This document shows, piece after piece, positions 34,319 through 43,206 of a stretch of 64,000 nucleotides of DNA. Position numbers and translations under genes: made by a program. Below the pieces are notes generated by a model, which saw nothing but the letters and a program-made list of their open reading frames with translations, made no database searches and was not told the DNA's origin. The stretch is from an uncultured Clostridia bacterium (GTDB lineage Bacteria > Bacillota > Clostridia > Christensenellales > UBA1242). The stretch lies in NCBI GenBank assembly GCA_934747255.1, contig CAKVGH010000001.1, forward strand, positions 62,001 to 126,000. Direction: 5' to 3'. Every line of letters begins with the position of its first letter. Positions within the stretch are counted from its first letter, which is position 1.

Positions 34319-35020
34319 TTAATCATTTCGCTTTACCACAAGTAAAAACCTAACCAAGTTAAGAATAGATACAACAAGTGCTGCAACATAGGTTAAAGCC
34401 GCCGAATTAAGCACTTTGTTTACACCCACCATTTCGTCACTATCCAAAATTTGCGAATTTACAAGTATTGATTTTGCTCTACGGCTTGCGTTAAACTCAA
34501 CTGGAAGCGTAATCAAATTGAATATTATTGATAGTCCAAAAAATATTACGCCAGACCAAATACAAATGCTACCAAAGATAGAGCCAACTCCCAAATTTAA
34601 TACCAAACCAATCAAAACAAGTGGCCACAAAATAACACTTGAAATATTGCTAACACCTACCATAAACATTCTTAATTTTATAGGCTTGTAGTTAGTAGCA
34701 TATTGTAATGCGTGACCTACTTCGTGAGTGGCAACGCCAATACTTGCAACAGATGTGCTATCATACACGCTATCAGAAAGCGAAACCGTATTTGTTCTTG
34801 GGTCGTAATGGTCGGTTAATTCTCCCGAGACTTTTTGAATATTTACACTGTTTAACCCAGCGCTATCGAGAATTAGTCTTGCTACTTGACAAGCAGTCAT
34901 TCCACGCTTGCTCATAACCTTACTAAACTTATTAAAATTATAACTAACCTTTGCCTGTGCTATGCACGCAAGAATTAGTCCCGGAATGAGAACAATTCCC
35001 ATTATATAGTAATCCCACAT
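34319..35020 (-). CDS. YugP-like zinc metallopeptidase, membrane-bound
   Basis: The 233-residue protein has an N-terminal helix and three more helices toward the end. VATHEVGHALQYA contains the HExxH zinc site, and SRRAKSIL near residue 180 fits the family. Members are M48-like neutral peptidases of the membrane with unknown substrates. AGGAGA lies in the end of the preceding paralogue. The gene starts one base after that stop, so the two are an operon. Confidence 0.9.
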   Translation of the reverse strand: MWDYYIMGIVLIPGLILACIAQAKVSYNFNKFSKVMSKRGMTACQVARLILDSAGLNSVNIQKVSGELTDHYDPRTNTVSLSDSVYDSTSVASIGVATHEVGHALQYATNYKPIKLRMFMVGVSNISSVILWPLVLIGLVLNLGVGSIFGSICIWSGVIFFGLSIIFNLITLPVEFNASRRAKSILVNSQILDSDEMVGVNKVLNSAALTYVAALVVSILNLVRFLLVVKRND

Positions 35021-35021
35021 A

Positions 35022-35720
35022 TCAATCTCTCCTAAATAATTTTTTAATATTATATATCAACTTATACAATCCTGCAAACAAACTGCCTACATAAGTTAAA
35101 GCCGCAGCATTTAACACCTTTTTTGCCTGTCTTAATTCAGGCTTTGTTAAAAACTCATTTTGGCTCAAAATATTGTATGCTCGCTTTGATGCATCTAATT
35201 CTAGCGGAATTAGAAATATTTTGAATAGTAACGACAAAAACCATAAGCCGATTGAAACATAAAATATTATCAAAGCATAACTTGAAACTTGCTCAAAGAA
35301 TAACAGTATCAAACAAGTAACAAGTGCAATTGGGAGTAAAAAGTTTGCTATTTTACCAACAATAGTAAAAAATGTATGCAGTCTTAAATAAATGCTTTTA
35401 TCTTTTTTTTGCAATGCGTGACCCAGTTCGTGGGTAGCAACCGAAAGCGAAGCAATACTTTTATCGTTCGCCACACCTTCGCTTAAAACTATTATATCTT
35501 TCTTGAATAGGTATGCATCAGTTAATTCTCCATCGGTTAACGCAAGAGTGGTTTTTATCCCCAGCAATTTAATTTGATTTTTCAAAAAATTAAATGCCGT
35601 TACATTTAGTCCCGTCTGCTCCACCGAATATTTTTTGTAGGTACTAACTAAATGTCCATAACAAGTACCAGCAATAATAAGTCCTACTATAAGCAGTATT
35701 AAAAATAGTATTATTAACAT
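35022..35720 (-). CDS. YugP-like zinc metallopeptidase, second copy
   Basis: The 232-residue protein aligns end to end with the next gene: VATHELGHALQKK is the zinc site, and LDASKRAYNIL and AALTYVG recur. It is a tandem duplicate that has diverged. No ribosome binding site precedes the ATG. An extended -10 (TGCTATAAT) ends six bases upstream, suggesting a leaderless mRNA. No other Met lies near the N-terminus. Confidence 0.88.
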   Translation of the reverse strand: MLIILFLILLIVGLIIAGTCYGHLVSTYKKYSVEQTGLNVTAFNFLKNQIKLLGIKTTLALTDGELTDAYLFKKDIIVLSEGVANDKSIASLSVATHELGHALQKKDKSIYLRLHTFFTIVGKIANFLLPIALVTCLILLFFEQVSSYALIIFYVSIGLWFLSLLFKIFLIPLELDASKRAYNILSQNEFLTKPELRQAKKVLNAAALTYVGSLFAGLYKLIYNIKKLFRRD

Positions 35721-35726
35721 ATTCTT

Positions 35727-35732
35727 ATTATA
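35727..35732 (-). promoter_or_regulatory. Extended -10 box six bases before ATG
   Basis: TGC-TATAAT on the minus strand is followed by AAGAAT and ATG. No -35 is clear, as is usual for extended -10 promoters. Confidence 0.6.
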
Positions 35733-35839
35733 GCATTTATCGACATAAATTAGTAGTAAATTTTATGTTTATCTTAATATTTTTTATTTGACTAATGTCC
35801 AAAAACTGCTATAATTGTAATAAACCAAAGGAGGTATGT

Positions 35840-36892
35840 ATGAGTAATACAAAAACAACTGCAAAAAAGAGCAAAACAGGCTTGATTATTGCAATATTTT
35901 TGGTAGTGTGCTTAATTGCTGCTGCAATAGTTATCATTCTACCAAAAAACAACACTGCTAATTCCGTAATGGAATGTAGCACAAACCCAGATGTTCAATT
36001 TGTTTTGAACTCTAAAAACCAAGTTGTTAGAGTAAACTGTGTAAACGATGATGCACAAATCTTAATCTCTACAACAAATTTTGAAGGAATGACTGCCGAA
36101 GAAGCAGCAAAAGCCTTTACAAATCTTTGCGTAGAAGCAAACTATTTGCCAGCAAACACAGCTGGTCAAACAATTACAATCACAATCTATGGCAATGAAG
36201 GAACTGACTTTTCAAAGTTACAAGAAAGCGTTAAAAACGCCGTAAACAAGTACTTTGATGACAATGGCATCATTGCTGGTGCTGTTTGTGAAATTTCAAA
36301 TAGTTTTGAAAAAGCCTTAACAAACATTGGTGCTGATGCAAAAGAACTTGCTGGAAAATCAGAAAAAGAAATCTTGGAGTTTATTGAAACATCAACAAAG
36401 GAAGTTGAAGGCATTGCTAAAGAGTTGAGAAACGATTTCTACACTCAATACAAAGCACTCAAAGCACAATTTAACATTGACAACTTAACTGCTATTGTTG
36501 ATAGTTTAATTGAACAAGTTGACAAAGCACAAGCAGAAGTTAACGAACAACAGAAAAAAGTTAACGCAATGAAAGATGGTGTAGAAAAAGAAGTTGCAAA
36601 AGGCGTTTTATCTACAATGCAAGCTTCATTAAAAACTCTTAAAGACCAATTAGTAGAAGCAAAAAAAGACCTTGCTGATGCTATGAAAAAGTTTGAAGCA
36701 AAACTTGACGAAGCAATCAAAACATTGGAAGAAAAAAGCACAGAAATCTTTAACCAAGCAAAACAAACAATGCAAGATAAAATCAAAGAAGCAAAAAAAT
36801 TGTTAGACGAACACAAAAAATACTTTGAACAAAACAAAGAAGAAATTAAAGCACAAATTAAAGCCTACAGAGATTCTATCGAAAAAGCATAA
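35840..36892 (+). CDS. RsgI-middle-like domain membrane protein with long coiled coil
   Basis: The ATG at 35840 follows AAAGGAGG. The 350-residue protein has one membrane span (about 15-35). An outer domain of about 95 residues then starts NPDVQFVLNSKNQVV and resembles the middle domain of RsgI anti-sigma factors. The last 200 residues are Lys/Glu/Ala heptads, a long coiled coil. The usual cytoplasmic RsgI N-terminal anti-sigma domain is missing, and no sigma-I gene is next to it. It may act as a surface rod or sensor; this is inference. Confidence 0.75.
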   Translation: MSNTKTTAKKSKTGLIIAIFLVVCLIAAAIVIILPKNNTANSVMECSTNPDVQFVLNSKNQVVRVNCVNDDAQILISTTNFEGMTAEEAAKAFTNLCVEANYLPANTAGQTITITIYGNEGTDFSKLQESVKNAVNKYFDDNGIIAGAVCEISNSFEKALTNIGADAKELAGKSEKEILEFIETSTKEVEGIAKELRNDFYTQYKALKAQFNIDNLTAIVDSLIEQVDKAQAEVNEQQKKVNAMKDGVEKEVAKGVLSTMQASLKTLKDQLVEAKKDLADAMKKFEAKLDEAIKTLEEKSTEIFNQAKQTMQDKIKEAKKLLDEHKKYFEQNKEEIKAQIKAYRDSIEKA

Positions 36893-36904
36893 TACATAGT
36901 TTAA

Positions 36905-36941
36905 CAAAAAACTCTATCTTAACTTGATAGAGTTTTTTTAT
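36905..36941. terminator. Bidirectional terminator
   Basis: AAAACTCTATC and GATAGAGTTTT pair around TTAACTT with a T run. It ends the RsgI-like gene and possibly the convergent permease. Confidence 0.85.
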
Positions 36942-37038
36942 TGCTTTTAATATTATTAAATTTTTTGTTCAACTATATTAGTATTAGTCATTTAGATTTT
37001 CAACTTTTCAAAGTATTTAACGCTTCAAAAACTATCTG

Positions 37039-38037
37039 TTAAAAACTAAATGGCATAAACAAGTTAAATATTAGACCAACCACCGCACCTACAAGGTAGA
37101 GCATAATTGTTATAAAAATGTTTTGTTTCCAGTTCTTTTTGTTTTTGAATAGAATTATTAGCCCCACTCCTGCACCAGTACAAAGTCCGCCAAGACAGGA
37201 CGAAAAAGATAATAGTCCATCAACATATAAATTTGCTAAAACAACACTGCCTGCACAATTTGGAATAAGTCCAATGAGTGCGCAAATCAAAGGTTGATAC
37301 CAACTATTTTTGCCGAGAATTTTAACTAATACATCTTCTCCACCAGCAAGATTTAATATTACTTGAATTAGAACATTTGTAACCAAAATAATTGCAAATA
37401 TTACTAATGTATGCAAAACTGCTTGCAAGATTATGTGCCAAACAATTTTTGATTTTTTTTCTACTTTTTCGTTTTCTAATTCGTGATGATGATGCAAATG
37501 ATTATGTCCACAAGTTTCACAACTCTTTTCTTCAAGCTCGCACTTTTCACACTCCGTCATCTCCACCTTTTTTTCGTGACTATGAGAATGTTCGTGCTCA
37601 AAATGTTCGCTATGAACAATGTTATCACTCACTAAATTTTTGTTTTCTTTTCTAAAAATCAAGTCAAGGGCATAGCCTATTATAATCGCAAGCAAAAGTT
37701 TACAACCAATCAAAACTAAAAGTGATGTTATTTTTTCTGGCTTTGAAAGTAAAATTGCAAATGCTTCGTCACTTGTTGCAATAAACACCGAAAAAAGCGT
37801 GCCGATTGTTATCATTTTTTTAGAGAATAAGTCTGCCATAACGGCGGAAAATCCACATTGCGGAACTACACCTAGCCCAGCGCCCCAAAGCGGGCCAAAT
37901 TTTTTGCTTGACGACACCATTTTTTCAAATTTTACACCACCTTTATGCTCCATAAACTCAACGAGCAAGTAAACGGCAAGTAAAATTGGAAGTGCCTTCA
38001 AGGAATCAATAACCGCTTCTAATATTGCTTCCCACAT
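37039..38037 (-). CDS. Putative metal efflux permease with His-rich loop
   Basis: The 332-residue protein has about eight to ten helices in two related halves. Each half has a conserved turn: GVVPQCGFSAVMADLF and GLIPNCAGSVVLANLY. This matches the arsenic-efflux/putative manganese transporter permeases of Clostridia. The central loop (about 140-200) holds HEHEHSHSHEKK-like and HNHLHHHHE stretches plus paired Cys, which probably bind metal. AGGAG precedes the ATG. Substrate is unproven. Confidence 0.82.
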   Translation of the reverse strand: MWEAILEAVIDSLKALPILLAVYLLVEFMEHKGGVKFEKMVSSSKKFGPLWGAGLGVVPQCGFSAVMADLFSKKMITIGTLFSVFIATSDEAFAILLSKPEKITSLLVLIGCKLLLAIIIGYALDLIFRKENKNLVSDNIVHSEHFEHEHSHSHEKKVEMTECEKCELEEKSCETCGHNHLHHHHELENEKVEKKSKIVWHIILQAVLHTLVIFAIILVTNVLIQVILNLAGGEDVLVKILGKNSWYQPLICALIGLIPNCAGSVVLANLYVDGLLSFSSCLGGLCTGAGVGLIILFKNKKNWKQNIFITIMLYLVGAVVGLIFNLFMPFSF

Positions 38038-38152
38038 AATTAACTCCTATATAAACTGCGTTAGTTTAACATTAAAAACAAAAAATTGCAATAGATTAGT
38101 TACAAAAACAACAAAATTATTTTCTATAATATGTTTCTAACTAAAATGGCAA

Positions 38153-38182
38153 TAAAAAAGCGAAAGTAAAATCTCTCGCCTT
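38153..38182 (-). terminator. Terminator of the small membrane protein
   Basis: On the minus strand GCGA and TCGC enclose an imperfect stem and run into TTTTTTATTGCC. Confidence 0.6.
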
Positions 38183-38188
38183 TTCTTC

Positions 38189-38416
38189 CTAAACATTAAG
38201 TAATCTGCAAATTCTGCCATTCATAATCATGAATACCAAATCAAGAATCCAAACAATTGTAAAACCAAATACAAGTCTAATAATACCTGCTACAATTTTA
38301 CCTTCTTGGAATCTAGTAATTGCACCACAAAGCCAAGCAGTTACTGGAATAATTGCAAGGATAATGCTAATCACTCTATCAAGTCCAAAATAATCTTTTG
38401 ATGATTTTTTAGCCAT
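38189..38416 (-). CDS. Small two-helix membrane protein
   Basis: The 75-residue protein has helices at about 13-32 and 42-64 and a short basic N-terminus. It resembles TM2/Pmp3-like small proteins found widely in Firmicutes. AAAGGAGGG lies seven bases before the ATG. It is a single gene. Function unknown. Confidence 0.78.
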   Translation of the reverse strand: MAKKSSKDYFGLDRVISIILAIIPVTAWLCGAITRFQEGKIVAGIIRLVFGFTIVWILDLVFMIMNGRICRLLNV

Positions 38417-38557
38417 AACATTCCCTCCTTTTGTTTCTACTACTAATATATTAGCACATTTGTAAAAATATAATAAATAATTTTAAGTAACTTTTTTGTT
38501 TTTTGAAAAATTTGTTTTGGTTATAATCATTCTATGGTAAAATATTATCGAGGCTAT

Positions 38558-39457
38558 ATGGAAAAATATATAATAGATGTTGCTAAATTAAATGAAGAGA
38601 TTACAACTAACACTGATGCTTTTATCAGTGAATGTGAAAACAACTATAAAAATCAATTAAAATCAGTAGTAAGTAGCATTGTTCAAAAAGACGGAATTAA
38701 ATTTATTCTACTCGCTGGTCCTTCTTCAAGCGGAAAAACCACAACCGCAAAACTATTAAAACAAAATTTGATAGAAGTAGGATTTAATTGCAAGACAATC
38801 AGTTTGGACGATTTTTTTGTGGAAAGAAAAGACACTCCATTATGGGAAAATGGCAGGCCAAATTACGAAAGCGTTGACGCAATAGATTGGAGTTTGTTTG
38901 ATAAGTGTATGCATGAACTATTAAAAAATGGCAAGACCTTGATGCCCGTATACGATTTTATTACTGGCACAAAAAGTTTTAAGTACACCCTATCACTTGG
39001 CGAAAACGATATAATTATTATTGAAGGCTTGCACTCTCTAAACCCTATAATCGACAGATTTATTTCAACTAAATTTAGTGTAAAATTGTTTTTAGTTCCA
39101 GCAGTAGAATACATTTTTAATAATGAAGTAATTTTATCTGGCAGAAAGTTAAGGTTTTTTAGAAGACTAATTCGTGATACTTACACTCGTGGGGCTTCCC
39201 CAGAACGAACACTCGATGAATGGAATGAGGTTTTACTTGGTGAGCAATTATACATCGACCCTTACAAGCATACTGCAGATTTTACAATTAACACCAGCCA
39301 CCCTTACGAAGTATGTATTTATCACTCCATCATAAAGTATCTTAAATTAGACCAAAATCCACAATTTACGCTTCTTGTTGAGCCATTTGATAAGATTGTT
39401 TCAGCTGATAAATCTCTCGTGCCAGAAGGCTCATTACTTCAAGAATTTGTGCATTAA
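38558..39457 (+). CDS. P-loop nucleoside (uridine-kinase-like) kinase
   Basis: The P-loop is GPSSSGKTTTAK, with ISLDDFFVE and EGLHSLNP as in uridine kinase/phosphoribulokinase proteins. The C-terminal half, with FRRLIRDTYTRGASPERT, is typical of the longer uridine-kinase-like proteins. The start at 38558 has GAGG four bases upstream. An earlier ATG at 38534 lies exactly six bases after a TATAAT and could be used on a leaderless mRNA, adding eight residues. Substrate is inferred as a nucleoside. Confidence 0.85.
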   Translation: MEKYIIDVAKLNEEITTNTDAFISECENNYKNQLKSVVSSIVQKDGIKFILLAGPSSSGKTTTAKLLKQNLIEVGFNCKTISLDDFFVERKDTPLWENGRPNYESVDAIDWSLFDKCMHELLKNGKTLMPVYDFITGTKSFKYTLSLGENDIIIIEGLHSLNPIIDRFISTKFSVKLFLVPAVEYIFNNEVILSGRKLRFFRRLIRDTYTRGASPERTLDEWNEVLLGEQLYIDPYKHTADFTINTSHPYEVCIYHSIIKYLKLDQNPQFTLLVEPFDKIVSADKSLVPEGSLLQEFVH

Positions 39458-39642
39458 AAGTCAAAACAACACTTGTGTAAACAAAGTTAAAAAAGATTAA
39501 AGTTTAGTAAATAAATACTCACTTTATAACAGGACTATTCAGCAAAGCACTTAATGAAAATTGCAAAAAAACAACCAATATAAAATATAGAACAAATATT
39601 TATAATTGTAATAAAAAAATAAATAAACTAAATTTATAAATA

Positions 39643-39677
39643 AAAAAAACACGGAATAAATCCGTGATTTTTTTTAG
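39643..39677 (-). terminator. Terminator of the HU gene
   Basis: ATCACGGA-TTTAT-TCCGTGTTTTTTTT on the minus strand is a compact GC-containing hairpin that overlaps the stop codon. Confidence 0.85.
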
Positions 39678-39943
39678 AATAAGTCTTTGTAAGCTTTGCC
39701 CATTTTGAATGATGGAACTTTTGATGCAGGAAGTTTAACCTTTTGTTTTGTAAGTGGGTTAAATACTTCTCTTGCTGGTTTTGATTTAAGTTCATAAGTT
39801 CCAAATCCAACTAATGAAACTTTATCTCCACCTTCTAATGCTTCCTTGATTACTTCAAGTGATGCGTTGTATGCTGCTTCTGCTTGTTTGTGTGTCAAAC
39901 CTGCTTTTTCAGCAACAGCCTTAACATATTCTGTTTTGTTCAT
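39674..39943 (-). CDS. hup: DNA-binding protein HU
   Basis: The ATG at 39943 follows GGAGG and gives 89 residues, the normal HU length. It begins MNKTEYVKAVAEKAG and has VSLVGFGTYELK and FKMGKAYKD. HU bends and compacts DNA as a dimer. The arm region reads KPAREVFNPLT. The promoter overlaps a Spo0A-box-like sequence. Confidence 0.96.
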   Translation of the reverse strand: MNKTEYVKAVAEKAGLTHKQAEAAYNASLEVIKEALEGGDKVSLVGFGTYELKSKPAREVFNPLTKQKVKLPASKVPSFKMGKAYKDLF

Positions 39944-39968
39944 ATACGAACACCTCCGTTTTTTATAT

Positions 39969-39997
39969 GTCATAGTAAGTGTAACATTTTTTGTCGA
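39969..39997 (-). promoter_or_regulatory. HU promoter overlapping a 0A-box-like sequence
   Basis: On the minus strand TCGACA, 17 bases, TATGAC lies 26 bases before the HU start. The plus strand reads TTTGTCGAT at 39990-39998, one base from the Spo0A box. A weaker copy, ATTGTCGAC, is at 40052-40060. Confidence 0.45.
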
Positions 39998-40097
39998 TTT
40001 TACAAACTATTTTTTATAGTTTTTTTTCGTTTTCGCCCGAAATTGCTTACTATTGTCGACTTTTTGCAGTTTTCACTCCTTGATAAAATAATTATTA

Positions 40098-40131
40098 ACA
40101 AAAAACTGGCTAGTAAACCAGTTTTTGCTTA
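40098..40131 (-). terminator. Terminator of the ftsH operon
   Basis: AAAAACTGG and CCAGTTTTT pair across an eight-base loop, 15 bases beyond the last stop on the minus strand. Confidence 0.8.
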
Positions 40132-40141
40132 TAATAAATTT

Positions 40142-40699
40142 TTAGTTGAAATTTTCACTCAAATACTTAAATAAATCCGCATGTTTTGCATAAGTCACAT
40201 AAGCGATATGACTTGTAGAATCTGCTGTATTGTATTTTAAGTAAGCGTTTATTTTTGTTAAATTTTCACTATTAACAATTTCGATAACCACACTACGATA
40301 AGTTTTTTCGTTTGATGAAAGTGATATGTTTGCTCCGTGAAGGTTTGTATCTTGGTCTACACCAAACTTAAACTCAATCAAGATTGTTTTATCATTTTTT
40401 AGAGACGATGAATCAAGATATGTTGTGTTAGAAATTGTTGAAACACCTTGAAAGCCTTTACCTTGAAAGAATGCTTCAATAAACTTTACATTAAAGCCTT
40501 TATTGAATTTTTCCATAATTTCGTTGTATCTATCATCATCTTTTTCTATTGTTTGATTATTACTTAAAATTGTAATACTTTGTGGATTATTAAAATTAAA
40601 GTTATAACTCTTTGGTACAATAGCACTAACTACAACCAAGCATGCTAGTGTAAAAATTACAGCAACAGCGATAATTCCAAATACTCTTTTTGTTTTCAT
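40142..40699 (-). CDS. Secreted or membrane-anchored hypothetical protein
   Basis: The 185-residue protein has an N-terminal hydrophobic segment (about 8-29) and then a polar Asn/Ser-rich outer domain. There is no lipobox. It lies 12 bases after ftsH with AAGGAA before its ATG, so it is co-transcribed with ftsH. It may be a substrate or regulator of FtsH, or unrelated. I do not recognise a family. Confidence 0.75.
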   Translation of the reverse strand: MKTKRVFGIIAVAVIFTLACLVVVSAIVPKSYNFNFNNPQSITILSNNQTIEKDDDRYNEIMEKFNKGFNVKFIEAFFQGKGFQGVSTISNTTYLDSSSLKNDKTILIEFKFGVDQDTNLHGANISLSSNEKTYRSVVIEIVNSENLTKINAYLKYNTADSTSHIAYVTYAKHADLFKYLSENFN

Positions 40700-40711
40700 T
40701 TTTCTATTCCT

Positions 40712-42946
40712 TTATTCTTTATCTTTGTTTTGTTTGTTTTCTTCGACTTTTTCGTTTTCTAATTTTTGAGCATTGTTATCATCATTTACTGATGAATTAT
40801 TTTGCTCGGTTTCTAAATTAGTTTTTGCATTTTCATCACTAGTTATTTGATTTTCATCAACTTTTTTTGATTTTACAACATCATTAAATTGTTGGTCTTG
40901 TGGAATAATTCCTTCTCGCTTTAATGCGTTGAATGCTTTTTCTTTTAACTCACGAAGTTTTTGTTCTTCCTGCAATTGTTTTTCTTGTTTTTCTTTTTCA
41001 AGCAACTTGTTTTCTTCGTTTTCTCTCTTTCTCATTTTTTCAATGATAGATTCGATTGACTTACCTTCCATAACATCTTCTACTTCGTCTTGGAATACTG
41101 TTTCTTCTTTAAGCAACAATGTTGCAAGTGCGTGAAGTTTATCAATATTATCTGTCAAGATTTTTGTTGCTTGTTCGTAGTTTTCTTTTAAGATTCTTTC
41201 TACTTCTTGGTCGATTATCTTTGCAGTTTCTTCACTATAAATACTCTTTTCTTGATAATCTCTACCAATAAATACTTCGCTTGTAGAACCTAGATTGATA
41301 AAACCAAGTTTTTCACTCATACCAAATTGGGTAACCATTTTTCTTGCAAGTTTTGTTGCCTGCTCAATATCGTTACTAGCACCTGATGAAATGTCGTGGA
41401 AAATTAAATCTTCGGCAATTCGACCACCCATACAAACTGCAATCATATTGTTGATTTTGTTGATTGTTAGATAGTTATCATCAGTTTCTGGTCTGCTCAT
41501 TGTATAGCCACCAGCCATTCCACGAGGAACGATTGATACTTCTTGAACATCGTCACTATATGGAAGCATCTTGTGTAAGATTGCGTGTCCTGATTCGTGA
41601 TATGCTGTAATTTGTCTATCTCTTTCGGTCATAACACGGCTCTTCTTTTGTGGTCCCATCATAACCTTTGTAGATGCTTCACTCATATCTTTCATTGTAA
41701 TTCTTGGTCTATCATCACGAGCGGCCAAAATTGCGGCTTCGTTTAGTAAGTTTGCTAGGTCTGCCCCGCTAAACCCACTTGTAATTCTTGCAATATTTTT
41801 GAAGTTTACATCTTCGGTAAACTTTTTGTTCTTTGCGTGAACTTTTAAGATTTCTTCTCTTTCGCCAACATCTGGCATATTTACATAAATTTGTCTGTCA
41901 AATCTACCTGGTCTTAACAATGCTGGGTCAAGGACATCTGGTCTGTTTGTTGCAGCAATTACGATAATTCCATCATTGCTTTCAAATCCGTCCATTTCGA
42001 CAAGTAATTGGTTGAGTGTTTGTTCTCTTTCGTCATTTCCACCACCAAGTCCTGCACCACGCTGTCTACCAACAGCATCAATTTCATCGATAAATACGAT
42101 TGCAGGAGCAGAACGCTTTGCTTGGTCAAACAAATCTCTAACACGGCTTGCACCAACACCAACAAACATTTCTACAAAATCACTACCACTAATTTGGAAG
42201 AATGGTGCGTGACTTTCGCCAGCAACTGCTTTTGCAAGCATTGTCTTACCTGTTCCCGGTGGGCCAATTAGTAACACACCTTTTGGAATTTTTGCACCCA
42301 AATCGGTGTATTTTTTGTTGTTACTTAAAAAGTCAACAACTTCTTTTAACTCATACTTTTCTTCTTTTGCACCAGCAACATCGCTAAACTTAACCTTGCT
42401 GATTTCGGTTGTCTTTGCTCTTGTTTTTCCAAAAGCCATACTCTTGTTATTTGCACCAATAATATTCTTCATAAGGAAGTAGCCAATAATTAAAATTAAA
42501 ACTACTGGAATATATGGTGAGATAATACTAAACCAACTTTGTGGTTGTGGTACCCAGTCATAATCAAAGTCTGCAACTGGAATAATTGGAGTTTCGGTCT
42601 TTTCATTTGTCACTGGGTCGATAGTAGTAATTACTTCGTTTCCGTTTTTGTAACTTTCACAAAATCTTTCGTAGTTGTCATAGTTTCCAAGTACCGCATA
42701 CTTATCTGCTTTTCCTTTTTCAAATTGTTCGTCCGTAACTTTTGAGTCGTTTACAAGTTTAATTCTAATCGTTGTACCCTGTGCGTAAGCCTTTTGAACT
42801 TCGCCTTTTCTAACCATTTGCTTAAACTCACTATATGTTATAGTATCACTATCACTTGCGTTCATTGTGATAAATACTACTGAAAATACTATTGCTATGC
42901 AGAGCAAAATTATTATCAGTCCTCTCGATTTTTTGTCTTTTAACAT
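40712..42946 (-). CDS. ftsH: ATP-dependent zinc metalloprotease FtsH
   Basis: The 744-residue membrane protease has two membrane helices (about 8-26 and 141-161) around an outer domain. The AAA module has GPPGTGKT, FIDEIDAVGRQRG and the second region of homology ending RPGRFDRQ. HESGH is the zinc site. It degrades membrane and short-lived cytoplasmic proteins. The C-terminal tail of about 110 residues is Glu/Lys/Asn/Gln-rich and longer than usual. GGAGG lies before the ATG. Confidence 0.97.
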   Translation of the reverse strand: MLKDKKSRGLIIILLCIAIVFSVVFITMNASDSDTITYSEFKQMVRKGEVQKAYAQGTTIRIKLVNDSKVTDEQFEKGKADKYAVLGNYDNYERFCESYKNGNEVITTIDPVTNEKTETPIIPVADFDYDWVPQPQSWFSIISPYIPVVLILIIGYFLMKNIIGANNKSMAFGKTRAKTTEISKVKFSDVAGAKEEKYELKEVVDFLSNNKKYTDLGAKIPKGVLLIGPPGTGKTMLAKAVAGESHAPFFQISGSDFVEMFVGVGASRVRDLFDQAKRSAPAIVFIDEIDAVGRQRGAGLGGGNDEREQTLNQLLVEMDGFESNDGIIVIAATNRPDVLDPALLRPGRFDRQIYVNMPDVGEREEILKVHAKNKKFTEDVNFKNIARITSGFSGADLANLLNEAAILAARDDRPRITMKDMSEASTKVMMGPQKKSRVMTERDRQITAYHESGHAILHKMLPYSDDVQEVSIVPRGMAGGYTMSRPETDDNYLTINKINNMIAVCMGGRIAEDLIFHDISSGASNDIEQATKLARKMVTQFGMSEKLGFINLGSTSEVFIGRDYQEKSIYSEETAKIIDQEVERILKENYEQATKILTDNIDKLHALATLLLKEETVFQDEVEDVMEGKSIESIIEKMRKRENEENKLLEKEKQEKQLQEEQKLRELKEKAFNALKREGIIPQDQQFNDVVKSKKVDENQITSDENAKTNLETEQNNSSVNDDNNAQKLENEKVEENKQNKDKE

Positions 42947-43150
42947 TTTAGTCCTCCACTAACCTTATAATATTATCATAAAACGCAAAAAAATAACAAA
43001 TCATTTTTTTGATTTTAACGCTTTTTTCTATATATTATTTATAAATATATTTATATAATATAAAAAACTATTTAATAATCTGCAAACTTTTGATAATTTT
43101 TGTCAAAAATTTATTGGAACATTTTACAAATTTTTAGATTTTTTTTGAAA

Positions 43151-43184
43151 TGTAAGTACATACTTAACAAAAGTATGTTAAAAT
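43151..43184 (+). promoter_or_regulatory. Overlapping palindromes and -10 box before cvpA
   Basis: ACATACTT-AACAA-AAGTATGT (43158-43178) and TAAGTA-CA-TACTTA (43153-43166) overlap. TAAAAT (43179-43184) is the likely -10. No good -35 is present, so a regulator probably binds here. Confidence 0.5.
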
Positions 43185-43206
43185 AGTCAAAAAGGAGAAG
43201 CCAACA

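Noticed and set aside
35795..35839. Longer N-terminus of the RsgI-like protein
   Set aside because: AAAGGAGG lies inside this stretch and directs the start at 35840.
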